DNA of 64,000 nt from Bugula neritina (Eukaryota > Bryozoa > Gymnolaemata > Cheilostomatida > Bugulidae): assembly GCA_964035545.1 (NCBI GenBank), contig OZ037765.1, forward strand, positions 29,376,004 through 29,440,003, written 5' to 3'. Positions 12,201 to 25,183 of the stretch are shown here, one piece after another. The position numbers and the translations under genes were made by a program. Position 1 is the stretch's first letter. Every line of letters begins with the position of its first letter. Under the pieces are notes generated by a model that saw nothing but the letters and a program-made list of their open reading frames with translations, did no database searches and was not told where the DNA came from.

Positions 12201-13881
12201 TTTATTGACCATTTGATGTGTGCTAAAACAAATCATTAAGAAGAATCAGCTCATTAAACTTTACATTGTAAACCAACAAGAAGAAATATTTAAACTGTAG
12301 TAATAAAACATAACAAAACAAGCAGTACAAGTTTCAACTGCCGTTGTAGATTCAAGTGACCACCCTCTGTACCGCCATCATACTGAGTGCATCAGTAGCT
12401 CTGGTCTGCTTATTCGGGCCCAAGGTTTATATTATTTTGTTTAAACCGGAGAAAAACAGAAGAAAGACAACTGTTGATCGGCAGCGGTTCAGCAGCGTCA
12501 TGAAATCACAGTACACCAGATCAGGTGAGTCAGCTACTTCCTGTTTAGTTAGTAAGCAATCTTACCTTATAAGTAACTAATTCAGGACATTGCCCCCCAA
12601 GTTGCATAAGCTATTGTTGATTTGTAAAGGGCTTGATAAATGTTTTATTTTTGCTCATCATTATCAGCTTCAGAAATTTTCAAATCTATAATAATAATGG
12701 ATTTATTTGCTGTAGTTACAAAGCTGGTTATGGTTATATGAAATTTGCACATATATATAATATATGCCACATTGATGGATAGTAAAATTTGTGATTATTT
12801 AAATGGCAAACATAAGCTGTTGAAGATCAGGTGCAATGATTGTAATTTTAGACTCTGTAAACAATGAAACTGCGGCCAATAGAAGCCCACACTCATCCGT
12901 CACTAACTCATCAAACAATGGTAGTGGCACAACTCCAAGGAAAAGCAGCTATTCTAAAGAGATCACCATCCCTGAAGAAGTGAGAATTTTAAATTGGATC
13001 AGAAATAAAGCATATCTCCATTGTTGATATCAATGGATTTGCATGTATCATTCAACCAATTGGAAATAGCTTTACATAAACGAAATATCAACTCATATAT
13101 AAGCTGAAATTGGTTTTAATTAGGGTAGATAAATAGAAGGGGCAGTCATACTGTTTTGACTGATGAAAAAATTCATCATTTGGGCACAACTAGAGAATTT
13201 TCCTAGCAGGATAAGGAGCATCAAGTTTGTGGTAGAAACAAGCACAAAAATGTGCAATAGATTTATATAAAATATGTTTTATTTTCTATATGTTAGTTTT
13301 TTCGCAGATGTTGTTGTCAATATTGTTCTAAACTAATTTTCGTTCTTATTTTATCTAAATGTGTAATATTTCTAACAAGACACATTGTGTTACTGTAGGA
13401 GACACCGATACTAGCAAGCTGTGAGGAAGGAGAACGTCTGCAGAAGCAAGTCTCAAATGGTCGTGAACGAATACTTAGTGTTGAAAGCGCAGTCCAAAAT
13501 TCTCGCTCTCCAAAATACAGCAGTGATATTAACAATAGCATTATTACTGACGACCTTTCTATAAACTCATCTACAGCTGTGCTGCCTTTAGCTGATGACG
13601 CTAATCTTTCAATGACATCCGACCCACTTGACTTGTACAAACTTAAACAGTCATCACCTGTGACTAGTACAGCGCAGTCATTGAACGAAGTCAGTAAAGA
13701 TGGCATACAAGACACCTCAGAAGATGGTTTACATAAAATATCCAGTAGATTTAAAAATGGCGATAGTGGAATAGCAATATACTCATCGAAAGATGATCCT
13801 ACAGTGGAAGTACATAAGAACCAATCACAGAGCTGGGATGAGAATCAGAGTGAGTCAGAATTACCGGAACGCCTTATTTAG
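6217..13881 (+). CDS. mGluR: Metabotropic glutamate receptor, C-terminal six exons (5' partial)
   Basis: Class C G protein-coupled receptor for glutamate, acting at the plasma membrane. Exons: 6217-6482, 10267-10438, 11341-11975, 12350-12524, 12852-12979, 13399-13881; every junction has GT-AG and matching codon phase. The first two exons give the end of the ligand domain (FDENGDSLGFYNIMNYQ, YGYIKVGSW) and the cysteine-rich NCD3G domain (CSVECDVGWRK, CCW, CEKCKDHEY, DEFTCHKC). Exon three carries TM1 to TM6 with family hallmarks GRELSYMLLAG, LLTKTNRIYRIF and FTMYTTCIIWLSF. Exon four has TM7 (FGPKVYIILFKPEKN). The last two exons encode a Ser/Thr-rich tail of about 200 residues ending ERLI and a TAG stop. 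I saw no Homer-type PPxxF motif. The venus-flytrap exons are outside the window. Intron one (3.8 kb) holds an inverted repeat at 8911-9966. The subtype cannot be assigned from this part. Confidence 0.93.
8911..9966. repeat. Foldback element with tRNA-like arms in receptor intron
   Basis: Two inverted arms, about 8911-9162 and 9736-9966, separated by roughly 570 bp. They share long stretches in reverse complement, including ATACATACACCAGG and the head AAGGAGCAGCTGTGGTCTAG followed by TGGTTGGCG. The head looks like a tRNA-derived SINE A box, and a weaker B-box-like GGTCAGTGGCTCC occurs in the right arm. The similarity is strongest in the outer ~170 bp and gets patchy inward. It could be two SINE copies in opposite orientation or one foldback transposon. 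The spacer has no convincing gene. Confidence 0.7.
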
Positions 13882-14080
13882 AGGATGACTAACGACTACT
13901 ATTATTTTCCTTGTAGACTATAGTTATCTCCCCTACCACTTTGTCTATCAATAATTTATTCACTATATAATAACATTTAGATATTTACTCTATGATGTGT
14001 TGTTATTTAAATACAGACAGCATTTATACATCGATCTTTGTGTCCACTTTGCTTACAACATTGTAGTGCTTTTAGATTTA

Positions 14081-14086
14081 AATAAA
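14081..14086 (+). other. Polyadenylation signal AATAAA, glutamate receptor
   Basis: First clear AATAAA about 200 bases after the receptor stop codon, followed by a short CA-rich run. Position and strand fit the 3' end of the transcript, but no cleavage site can be proven from sequence. Confidence 0.5.
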
Positions 14087-14840
14087 ACACACACACACAA
14101 CACATAACACTCGCTGAATATTAGTCACGCTTTGGACTTGAGAGTTTTCACCCAAGTGAGCGGTGTATGATTATCTCTGTCATATAAATGGCCATTTATA
14201 CATACATACATGTTACATATATATGTGACTACCTTACTAAATAGGAACTGAAATATAAATGATATGTGTATATATTTTTAAAATGCATAATAAAGACTTC
14301 TAACTCATTTATATCCTGGATGTAAATAAAACACTTGATGTTACTTTGCTTATAGTTTGATTATACTTTTTATCTCCATAATATGTTACAAGTTATAGCT
14401 GTAGGTATTCCGTTTTGCAGCATGAAGCTGACTAAAAATAAACCATTTCTTATGAACATGGTTAAGTAAGACACCTTCAAAGAGATTTTAACTTTACTTA
14501 TGAAATTATCATTGAATTTGCAAAGTAAAATAAACATGCCATGTGTGAATGTTTATAATTACTACAGCGTGGAGTCCTAATACTAGTAGAAACTTACAGA
14601 AGCCCTGGTAGGTATGGAAACATGTGACATTAGTTACTGTGGTCAGATCAAGAAAATGCCAATTATTTTATCTTTTCTATAGAGCAGATACTGTATTTAT
14701 TTTAATACTAATACGGTGACAACTAAAATGCCAGTAATAATAATAATTATAAGAAAGTTTATAAGTTAGAGTAAAACTGGTTGACATTAAGGGTAGGTTA
14801 CGTTTTCACAAACAGTTACTTTAAAAATAACACTACCCCG

Positions 14841-15070
14841 TTGTATGCTAATTAGATCTAGAACAGCTGCAAGCATCACCCAAGTTTATTGGTACCAGAG
14901 GTGAAACAAGACTCATGACAGCTCTTACAACTTTTTGGAATATATTACCCCATTGTATACAAATTAGATCTGGGACAGCTAAAAGTCTCACTCACATTTA
15001 TTGACATCACGGATGACAGTTCTTTGGGACAAACCAGTCTATTGTGTACAAAATTAGATCTGGGACATAT
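14841..15070. repeat. Three degenerate ~90-115 bp tandem units
   Basis: The phrase TTGTATACAAATTAGATCTGGG recurs in altered form three times (near 14841, 14953 and 15043), each followed by a weakly related ACAGCTnnAAG stretch. Spacing is uneven, so this is an old, decayed tandem repeat. Confidence 0.55.
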
Positions 15071-15465
15071 TATGCAAATAAGACTAGGATACAATGGAAC
15101 TTCTATAGAGTCTGTCAAGACCATTTGCAGGTGCATGGTGCAGCTAAATTTGCAATCAGAGTGAGCTTTCTGCAAAGTCTGCAAAATGGAATGTTTCGTT
15201 CATATTTTTATATTTTTTTACTTCTATATTTTACAAGCTATGTCTTCAAGAAATGTGGTTCATTTGGTGTTGAAGTCTCCCCGTTTTTTAGACTGGTGAG
15301 ATGACTTCGGTGACAGCTAGGTTGATAAATTGTTATTATCTGCTCTGTTACCGTGTGTGGACTGCGGTGTACCTACAGAGAAGTATGAAATACATATTTG
15401 AAGGTGGTAAGCTTTCTGTTTGGATAGAGAAGTTGAGATATAGAAAAAAATTTAATTGCTCTTGA

Positions 15466-15580
15466 TAAGAAATTTCATTAATATACCAGACATATAATTT
15501 GAATGAATTAAATTTAATCTCACATAGAAATTTGTTTTACATGGAAATTTCATTAATACACCAGACATATAATTACTAAC
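15466..15580. repeat. Short direct repeat, two copies
   Basis: GAAATTTCATTAATA followed by ACCAGACATATAATT occurs near 15470 and again near 15544 with one difference. No associated gene or element is visible. Confidence 0.55.
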
Positions 15581-16339
15581 CTCTTAAATAATGCAACTAT
15601 GATATGCTTATATAGTAAAGTTGTTTTATGCAATTATTTGTGGAATTTGGGATAATATTATATTACCATGTGATGTTTGGGATTTTGGCCTTTTTATATA
15701 TAAACATTAACTGATAAACGAACAGGAATAAATTAAGCTTGGATTTATATATGCATGCATGCAATCATGTTAACATATAGATGATATACAATACCTTATG
15801 CTTGATAAATCATGCAGCCTTGAATAGTTTGATGGTGACATCATGTTACAAAAGTCAGCACGTGAACAAGTGGCCAATGCATTTTATATATATGGATATA
15901 TAGTTATTTATTTTTAGCTTTAAAAGAACTTATACATCAGGTTGTGGCACAATATTAATATTGATGTGACCTACGTAATTCAAAGATCCTTATACAAAGA
16001 TGAGCCAACAACCTATCACCAACAACTCCCATTTCCGTCAACCAACCTCCCATCTGGTACTGTAAGCCAACTGGCAACTTACCTAACAAAGTCAATTTGC
16101 CGATGTTACCAATGCCCTGGAGGTTACCTATAAAACAGCCGACAGAATCAACATCAGATTAAGAAGGAATTGAGGGAGAAGGAAAAGAAAAAAAGGAGAA
16201 GAGAACAACATTAACACCATCAGAAGAAGTACAGCAGCAGGCAGAAACAGCAATAGTGTAAAGAAAACAATATTAGTAGTAGTGCAGTTAATATAATTCG
16301 ACGAGGATGTTTTACAATTTTAAATCTTGTATTACGACT

Positions 16340-18843
16340 ATACAACATAGCTAGTTCATCAGTACCATCATTGTCTGAAGGAGGAGTGGAAGTGTTCCTA
16401 GAGCGCCTAGGTAGTTACTATTTTGCAGTGCAAAAAGTCAAGGCCGAGGCGAAGGTGCATGTGCTAATTCTAGGTCTAAGTGAGAAACAGTACTCACTAG
16501 TTAGAGACCATGCAACTCCAAGAATTCCCTCAGAGATAAGTTACAAGGATTTGGTGGATATTTTGAAGTGACACTTCAAGAGTACGCACAACAGACTGAC
16601 AGAGAGAGGACAATTCCGAGAGATCAGAAGGTCCAACGGTGAGTCTGTCAGTGACTTTGTTGCTAGATTAAAGAGTGCTTCAAGATATTTTGAGTTTTAT
16701 GAGAAGCTCAATGAAAACTTGGTAGAGCAGTTCCGCATGGGGATAAATGACAGTTAAATAAGGGAAAAGCTAATTGACATGCCACTTACTCAGCAAGAAG
16801 ATTCTGAGGAAGTGATAAGGAAGGCTCAAGAAGTAGAATTAAATAGAAAGATGAGTAACCTTTCTATGAATGACCAACCAGCAGTACAAGCAATACAACG
16901 TCGCAGAAGAAACGTGAAACGTGAAACGTGCAATGCCAGCATCGAAGGTGTAACAGTTGAGTTCATTGTGGACGCTGGTGCTTGCGACAACATTGCATCT
17001 GCAGCTACATACCACAAGATTGCTAAGAAGGTGGAATTATTGTTAACTGACAAACAGCTTAATTATGGCTATGGCGCAGAGAGTAAGTTAAACTTACTAG
17101 GCTATTTTAAAGCTAACATTTATGTAAATGGGAAAATAATTGCTAGCAAATTTTATGTGTTTAATGGTAGTGCCAGATGTTTGATGAGTTATAAAACTGC
17201 ATGTGAACTATAAGGTATTTTATATATTACTAGCAGTTTGATTTCTAATGTTTTACCCAGTAATGTTGATGGCATAGTTAGCCAGTTTCCTGATGTTTTT
17301 CAAGGCGTGGGTAAGCTGAAAGGTGTGAAATTGAAATTGCACATTGATCGGGCAGTGAACTCAGTAGTACAACCTGTAAGAAGGTTGCCTTTTGGCTATA
17401 GAAATAAGGTCAAGGCCAAAGTCCAAGAGTTGGTAGACAACGACGCCGTTGAGCCGGTGTCTGGCATAGGTTCTACGCCGGTGAGTCCGCTTATGCGCAT
17501 TCTGCGGGACTCTGGGGAGATCCGACAAACCGTTGATATGCAATGTGTGAATAAGGCAGTTGTGTATAAAGAGGGCAACTTTAATATTGCTGACCCTTTA
17601 TCTAGGCTAAGTTCAAAAAGTAATTGCCCTGCGCCAGTTAATTTTGTAATGAAGATAACAGAGGCACATGCTGACTGCGTGGCAAAATCAGCTGTTCCTA
17701 TTGCTATGACATAGGAGGAGATTAGAAAAGCATCTCTTGATTGTTTATAGAAATAAAACATGTCATTGAGTCATTGAGAGCAGATAGTATGAAGACATGC
17801 AGCACTGCGTATCAAGCTGTAACATGCGAGTTAGCCGAGTGTAATGGGGTGTTGCTAAGGGGTAATAGAATAGTGATGCCAGTTAAGTTAAGGAGTAAAG
17901 CACTTGAACTAGCAAATGAAGGGCACCAGGGAATAGTTAAGACAAAACAGAGAATTAGGACTAAGCTATGATGGCCTGGAGTAAATAAAGATTGTGAGAG
18001 AGTTTGTAGGTCATGTCTAGATTGCTTGAAAGTAAGTTCCCCTGAACCACATACACCCCTGTCTATGACGAAGTTTTCTGAAAAACCATAGGATTACCTC
18101 AGTGCTGATATTCTTGGCCCATTGCCAAATGGCCAATATGTTTTGTGATAGTAGATTACCATAGCAGGTATTTTGAGGTAGGGTTCATGAGATAAATTAC
18201 TGCCGATAGAATTGTAGACTTTCTAGATGTTACTTTCACTAGATATGGTTTGCCAAGTGTATCGAGAACTGATAATGGCCCTCAGTTTATCTCTTCAGTA
18301 TTTCAAGATTTTCTGCATGAAAATGGAGTGAAGTGGCTATCCACTACACCTCTTTGGCCCCAAACCAACGGATAGGTTGAGAGAGTGAATAGAACACTTC
18401 TCAAGTCATTGAAAATTGCTCATAGCAAAGGTCTGTCTTTGCATAAGGAACTAAGGCAATATCTAGTGGCGTATAGGTCTACACCACATAGCACAACAGG
18501 TGTTGCACCATTTTCTCTAATGTTTGGGAGGGAGATGAAAACCAAACTACCTAGTATAAATAGTGAGGTCAATGCTAAATTATTGCAACAGGCAGCTGCT
18601 GACACAGATGCAGTAAACAAAGCAAGAGCCAAAAACTACCCTGATGCCAAGGCTAAGGCAATAGAGAGTGAAATTTCTGTAGGTGACAAGGTATTGTTAA
18701 GGCAGAATAAAACATGTAAACTTGATGCAAATTTTGGGGAGAAACCATGCATTGTGATTGGCAAGGAAGGGTCTGAGTTAGTTTGTGAGGATAAAGATGG
18801 GGTTAGTGTGCGGTGTAATATGACGCTTACCATCGCAGGATAG
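16340..18843 (+). pseudogene. Decayed Ty3/gypsy retrotransposon gag-pol remnant
   Basis: Plus-strand fragments read in order as a Ty3/gypsy polyprotein, broken by in-frame stops. Gag-like sequence (LERLGSYYFAVQKVKAEAK) runs from about 16370 to 16740. A retropepsin-like region with VDAGACDN follows near 16970. The start of reverse transcriptase (VQPVRRLPFGYR) is at about 17370-17540. At about 17555 the frame jumps straight to the end of RNase H (NFNIADPLSRL), so most of the reverse transcriptase is deleted. Then come the integrase zinc region (HQGIVKTKQRI, CRSCLDCLK), the integrase core (TDNGPQFISS) and a long integrase C-terminal frame at 18385-18843. Several TAG or TGA codons interrupt the integrase. 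This copy is old and non-coding. Confidence 0.85.
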
Positions 18844-19198
18844 TGGAGTGGCTGGAGACACTCAGATGATCGCGGATGATGCCAGCGACTTGCCAGTGGG
18901 AGACCAAGTTCAGCGACAGCGTTGTCTACCCTCTTGATATGGCAACTATCGGGTCCACTAAAATTTCACACCCTCAGCTAATCCACCTACAATTGATTAG
19001 AAAGCAAACTTTTATGATATGCTTATATTATCTTTCCTACTATATAGTATTTTATAGCACATGCCACATAATATTATATTTCTATAAGTTTATGCTACAT
19101 ATTTGACTAACTGTACTTTGCATATTATTACAATTTCTGCTGAAGCTAATTTGTATTTTATATCCAGTACAATTATATGTTTATGTGATTTTATATCT

Positions 19199-19440
19199 GA
19201 AGAAAGGAAGGGTTGTAGTGTTTGTGTTACAATCACCCACTTGCACAACTTGTTGTTGTTATTGTTGCTTACTATAACTTGTTCGTAACAACAGAATATT
19301 GCAACAGGAAGTAAAATTCCTTCATATTGTTTTATAATAATGTATGATTGTACACCACCTATATATAAATGGTTTAGTTTATAGAATAAAACAGTTTATG
19401 TTATAACAGTACTGCTGTGTGTTGTGTCAATTGTAATAGA
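19199..19440 (+). repeat. Possible polypurine tract and 3' LTR of the gypsy remnant
   Basis: GAAGAAAGGAAGGG at 19199-19212 looks like a polypurine tract and is followed by TTGTAGTG, an LTR-like start, with AATAAA near 19386. I found no matching 5' LTR upstream of 16340, so the right boundary and the assignment are uncertain. Confidence 0.35.
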
Positions 19441-20447
19441 ACTTGGTGCATTGTATATAACGGAAAAAATATATACAATACAAAATACATATATATATAA
19501 AAAGTATATACGTATGTAATATTTGTCATGATGATGCAGAGGTGCAAGACAAACTGAAACAATTATAGTAAGTAATTTTATTTTATATTTTTGTTGTTGT
19601 TGAGAAGATATATTAAGAAAATTTATACTTAGAGAAACTATTATTGAGAAAAATTGTATCTGAAGAAAACTATTATTTTGAATTGAGAGAAAATTTATTA
19701 ATCATTGAATGTTAAAGCAGCACAAAATTCATATTTGGAGAAATTATTATTTTGAGTTGAGAAAATTTACGTTTGAAGCTGCACAAAATTTATATAAACC
19801 ATCTTATTTTTATTGAGAAATTTTATTAATTATTGTTGTTGAAACTGTATAAACTATAGCCCTATTTGAAGGCTCATTAACTTTGTAAGTTGCTAGTATT
19901 CTATTGCGCAGCAAGATTTCAAAGGATCGCTGGAATTGTTTTCTTTTCTTTTGGTTAATTGGTTATCATCTTTATTATTACTGTAATTTTGTTTCCAAGT
20001 TATTATCATGAGATAGATATTTATAAACAAAGAACATAATCTATAGTTTCATTCCTCGGAGGGACAGGTCTTAAATTTGCCTCCCAAAAATTAATATCCA
20101 GAGTTGCTACCATTACACACATAGAGCCACATATATTATCCCTGCATGAATAATTTTGTTAAAGCCAAACCAAAATTTAACATTTGTGGAGCAAAGATAA
20201 CTCTAAGATTATGCTACATAATATCCTAGTTTTAACTAAATGACATTCAAAATTTTTGCTCATGCAAATTAGGTTTGAGCTTGATTAGTTACGAGCATTC
20301 CTTTATACTGTTTACATGTATCATACACATTTCAGTTACATATATTCATTCACATACTTTATACTACACAACAAACTTCATTTGCATATTCCATACATTT
20401 TAATAATTTAATTTAAATTTATGTTTTTTTAATTTTCGTTCGACACT
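19441..20447. other. AT-rich intergenic sequence, no gene seen
   Basis: Very AT-rich with a loose repeat of GAGAAAATTTATT-like phrases at about 19600-19860. No exon, RNA gene or mobile element boundary could be supported. Confidence 0.6.
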
Positions 20448-21237
20448 ATGTTACATAAAGTCACGCCTGAAACAAAAAATATACATGTTAATATAAAACA
20501 ATGCAAATAAAATAGGCCAATATCATTATTTGAATAGAAACTCACTAAATGGGCTGATCATCACAAAACATAAATGCAATGCATGCCTATATATAGACTA
20601 GCCACAGTTTAAGTAGCATTGGTTGTAATAGCTGTATTTAAGATAAGAAGTTATCTATCCTGGAACAAAGCATCAAACTATTCAATCCCAATAAAACCTG
20701 AAGGCTCAATGCCAACATATAATTTAATACTTTCACATGATTATAAATGCGATCTTATAGCAAATTATTAGTCATTTGGCAAGGTACTGTAACACTAGCT
20801 TAACATTATGGTAACTTTTCAGTATATAGCAAAACAACTATGATACAACAAGTTTTAGCTCATACAGCTTACCAGCATTGTCTTGACAGCTAGTTCTCAG
20901 TCTAAAGTAAATATCATTACATGAAAGAGGGGATAACTCTAACCTTGAGTCTTAGTAAGATTCAGGCAATTTTAAAGAGAATAAGCTTTAAAACTGGGTA
21001 CTACTGCCCAACACTACAGTATATATAGACTACTTGATACATGTTTTAGCTGAAGCATATTATTCATGCATGTAACTGACTGTGTTCACTGTGGAATAAG
21101 TTAGAGCTTATAGACCCAGTAAACTTTGCTAATCTGATTTTCAAAGGAGCCATGTGAGTAGAACAGCCCTGCAACTCAGCTTAAAAACTCATGGAGATAA
21201 TAACTCCTAGAGGAAAGTGCACGTATACTTTTACAGA

Positions 21238-21255
21238 ATAAGTGGATCTGAATCA
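21238..21255 (+). pseudogene. Relic copy of first coding exon, start codon lost
   Basis: The 18 bases read ATA AGT GGA TCT GAA TCA and are followed by GTAAGTTGAAGC. About 110 bases of sequence after that match intron 1 of the gene at 22247. The expected ATG is ATA. This is a partial extra copy of the exon 1 plus intron 1 module, about 1 kb upstream of the working copy. Confidence 0.7.
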
Positions 21256-21528
21256 GTAAGTTGAAGCTATCTTTTGTATCTCTTCTCAGCAACAATACAT
21301 TTTATAAAGTCAACAGACAGTGTTATGTTGTCAAAGATTTTATTCTCAAACTACTAATTCTAGTATACATGCAGATGAGAAGTGTCTGCAGAGAGCACCA
21401 GTCTATAGAGTGCCAAATAGTCAAAAGTTTGCTTATTATTGCATCTCATATGCTTATAATAAAGTATATAGCCATTATTCTCTCTCATATGCTCACAAAA
21501 CGCTCTCATAGGTTCATAATTTGCTCTC

Positions 21529-21616
21529 TCTCTCACACGCACACGCACACGCACACGCACACACACACAAGCACACACAAGCACACACAAGCACACACAC
21601 ACACACACACGCACAC

Positions 21617-21662
<46 letters not shown>

Positions 21663-21690
21663 GCACACACACACTCAAGCACACATGCAC
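21529..21690. repeat. (CA)n microsatellite with GC/AG interruptions
   Basis: About 160 bases of CACACA with scattered GCACAC and AGCACAC variants. The duplicated unit B has only a short ACACACACATGCACG stretch at the same relative place (near 26515), so the array expanded after duplication. Confidence 0.95.
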
Positions 21691-22246
21691 ACAAGCACTC
21701 AAAATATATGGTCGCTGAGAAGCTAAACAAACATTGAATTAATCATTCAAAAATATTATAAAAAGTTAAGAAATACAAATTCATCTGCTTTTTAAAGTTA
21801 ATTTCACTTGCACTTAAATTGTACTATAAGATCATAAATTGCTTATTTATCAGCAGTTTAGTGTCTCAACAGAAACAAAATCGAGATTTATAACCTTCAG
21901 CAGTGTAGAGCATCTCTATCACATTATCAACATTGTTGTAAACACATAACATATATGTTGAGTAGGTCAAATACTTTATTAAGCCATATCATTCACAGAA
22001 TTGTTCACAAAAACAAATATAGATCTATTAAGATATTTGTGTAGCATATGTTCTTTAAAATAATATAATAGGAAGATGAACAATGCTTTATTTATTTTGA
22101 TTAAAAAGTCTTCACATTGCTGATGCCAGGCTGCTGCCGGGCAACGTGTTGCAAATAGACAATTGAAATTAATCCACTGCTGACTGTAGGTAGAAGAAGC
22201 AAAACTTATAGCTGCCAAGTTTTAGAGAAAAGTGTACTTTAGCAAA

Positions 22247-23074
22247 ATGAGTGGAGCTGGATCACCAGTAAGTTGAAGCTATGTTTAGTATCTCTTCTCG
22301 TTTCAGCAACAATTGGACGTTTTATAAAGTCAACAGATAGTGTTATGTTTTTTTAAGTCAAGGTTTTTCTTTTCGAACTACTAATTTTAGTGTGTGCAGA
22401 TAAAACTGACTTTAGAGAACAAAAACAACTAATATCTGATTAGCAGTCTACAGGCTAACCTTGTCTGCATTTTACTAAAGCATTTTGAACATAATATATA
22501 CTTTTAGCAGTGTAGCTGCCTTAACAACAACAGAATAGTATTTAAGATGTCTTATGTTATTGATCTATAGGGTTCAAACAGCCCCAACATGCGTAAGGAT
22601 ATCGCGCATGGTCGAAAGCATGAAAAAAATGCTTTAAAAGCTGCTAGCGAAGTGCTTGAGACTGAAATTCGGCCTAAAAAGTGTTTTAAGGATTCCAACG
22701 ACAAAACTGTAATACCAGATGGAGTGACCGAAGATGGTAAGCCAGTAGAAGTAAAGTGTCCACGCCCACGAGATGATGAAAGTAGCCTTTCTGATATGGC
22801 CATAGAAAGAAAAAACTTTTACCTCACCTCAGATGGTGATGTCAACAAGAAAAACTCTGCTTATGATCAAGTTCAAAAGCAAATAGATGCTACAGGTGCA
22901 GATGAAGGTTATCTGGTTGTTTACTATAATGATGATGAAGGAACTGAAGAAACCAAAGTAGTTCCAGTACTAAGAGACCAGGATCGTATCAACCAGCTGT
23001 TAGAGAGAGAAAAAGATAAAGATGATCTTGTGTCTCAGTTCTCTTCATTAAATGTTGCTGATAAAAAATACTAA
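22247..23074 (+). CDS. Small spliced gene, predicted PD-(D/E)XK (lambda-exonuclease/YqaJ-like) domain
   Basis: I do not recognise a named family. Exon 1 (22247-22267) encodes only MSGAGSP; exon 2 (22571-23074) encodes the rest, giving about 174 residues. Both exons are phase 0 and the exon 1 region is conserved with the second copy at 27093, which supports this start. The motif order resembles lambda-exonuclease-type nucleases: HGRKHEKNALKAA (a conserved Glu in a helix), IPDGVTEDG (Asp), VEVKCP (Glu-x-Lys), then YDQVQKQIDATG before a beta-strand-like YLVVYY. A charged coil follows (LLEREKDKDD). No signal peptide or membrane segment is seen, so the protein is probably intracellular. Catalysis is inferred from motifs only. 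A poly(A) signal lies at 24011. The nearest relative is the broken gene at 27093-33340. Confidence 0.8.
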
Positions 23075-24010
23075 AAGGTATTCAAGCACTTAAGCAGTAA
23101 CATAAAACAATCAGTAGTATATAGACGTTTTGCACACTTACATGTTGATTTTGATTACATAATAAGTAACTTAAGTTTTGTTTTTTTTATAATTATATTC
23201 TTTTTACTATGCTTAGATTACAATTATATTTTTAAAGCAGGGCAACATTTTCTAAATATTTTTTGTTGGCTCGTAGATAGTTGATTGAGTAGATTTACTA
23301 ATTTTGTAGTAGTAAGTTTGTTAATATACCAGGTGACTGTGAAATCCAAAAGCATATGATATTATATAGTATTATATGGTGAAATCTAAAAGTATGCAGT
23401 ATTATATAGTGAAACTATATATATGCAATTATTATACATAGATTATTTGTCATTTAGTAAAATCTGTTACATGACAAAAATCAGTTTTAGTAAAACAGAA
23501 CCATGATGCAGAGATTGCTATAAGAAATTTAAGCCTACAAGAGAAGTGCAGAAAAATGCGTATGGAAGCTAACCTTTGCTTGCTAGTTTTTCAAATTTTT
23601 ATGCCTGTATAATATTTACATGACTTTTCTTATGTATAACGATAATTCATATATAGTTTCTATAATTTGTGCCAATGTTAGTTTTTCACACCCATGCAGT
23701 GTGCACTATTTATTTGAGAGTTGATCAGGAAAGGTGGTTGAAATATCAGTGACCAAGCAAGGTATGCAAATTGCCACTGAACAATGTCTCAACTCTACTG
23801 TAGACCTCGTAATAAACAACAAGTGACAGAAACACAATTCTCTGAGTCCCAACTCTCTAAACAGCTGGTTATCTGCATTACTTGGTTAAATATATTTACT
23901 GACTAGCTTCCTCAGATTGGATTTTTATGCTTTGTTATAACCTTGAAATATTTCTGTTACAATATGTATGCTTTTTATGATTTCTATGAGTTTACTAGTT
24001 TTATATATTA

Positions 24011-24016
24011 AATAAA
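24011..24016 (+). other. Possible polyadenylation signal of the unit A gene
   Basis: AATAAA followed by ACGTAAACATATATAA, conserved at the matching place of unit B (34319-34324). It lies about 940 bases after the stop codon, so the 3' UTR would be long. Confidence 0.4.
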
Positions 24017-25183
24017 ACGTAAACATATATAAAATTATGTTACAACAAAACTATTGCTTGTATACATCAATTGAGAGAATAATATTGTGGTTTGTAGCTT
24101 TGTGACGGACCAATGCTGTTTAGTACTGAGATATTTGTAACTTAAGGGACATATTAGCAATTTAGTTTATTATGTAAACCTAACACAAAGGTGGGTGTAT
24201 GTTACAAAGTAGTTACTGAGTAAGATAGCTACTTCATGTTTATTGGCACTTAATCTTCATATCAATTAAGTGCCATGAGCTTAACTAAATATCTATCAAT
24301 ATTCTGATATATCAGTTCCTTGATGAGAGAAAATTAAACAGCTTCTTGAAGTTCGGGTTTAATATTCAAATATTTGCAATAAGTTCTCTCAACTGCTATA
24401 ATAATAGGAAATCCAGACTTCTTCAAATATACAAAGTACCATGATGACTTGAATTTTCAATGCTATACGCTCTGTATTAGACCAACTATAAATTATTGAT
24501 CGTTGATGTTATTCAAATATCTAGTAATTGACTACCCATGTGAACCTAGTGCTCTAGCTGGTAGACTAGTCATGTTAATAGCATTTCATACTAACAATTA
24601 ACAGTAAGTCCTATTGAGGTGGTTTATCTGTAAAAACTCAAACATCTGGCGTCTCTTGAGTAACTATAACTAAAGTTTTGGCTCGCAGAAAAAGTTTGTG
24701 TTTTGATATAATTTTATTAATAATAAATACAATATTATTATATCCATGCAGCACAGAGTAATAGATCTATATCCCCACAATTATTTTATGCATATAGATA
24801 TTATATTTTTTGATAAAGTACAAAGTAAATGGCTTGAGAAAAGTGAAGCAAAATAAAAATTCAGTATAACAATTACTTAAATTGTAAACTGGCTTAAATT
24901 GTCAATTAATCTTTTTCAAAAAATCTTAAATATAATTTCAAATGCATGCAGGCATTGTTTGCTTGTTGACAATCTAATGACAAAATACCAAGAGTACATG
25001 TGAGTGTATAACAGCAAGAATGCTCAAAGAATTTTAATATAAAATAAATACCTATTATACATTCTAGATTCTATTGGCAGCAATAAAACTGATGAATACG
25101 ACTTGAAGTTGCAAATCAGCTGTAACAGAACATGTTATGGACAGTCTCATTGGTCAGCACAACTGTTGGTTTTAGTATTTGTG

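Larger units (their letters stand above)
13882..16339 (+). other. Receptor 3' UTR and intergenic sequence
   Basis: AT-rich, with no supported gene. It contains the receptor poly(A) signal, a set of degenerate tandem repeats (14841-15070) and a short direct repeat (15466-15580). A purine-rich stretch at 16160-16210 lies just upstream of the gypsy remnant and may be part of its leader. Confidence 0.6.
20448..25183 (+). repeat. Segmental duplication, unit A
   Basis: The sequence from ATGTTACATAAA (20448) to TTTAGTATTTGTG (25183) is related along its length to 25647-35842. It includes the upstream region, the small gene (22247-23074), the 3' UTR and downstream AT-rich DNA. Matches are high but not perfect, with many small indels, so the duplication predates the Copia insertion in unit B. 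A CA microsatellite and a relic first exon are found only in this unit. Confidence 0.85.

Noticed and set aside
15940-16140. 5' LTR partner for the LTR-like sequence at 19213
   Set aside because: The two regions share no convincing sequence identity.
21261-21737. His/Thr-rich and Cys/Val-rich frames
   Set aside because: Both strands of the CA microsatellite.
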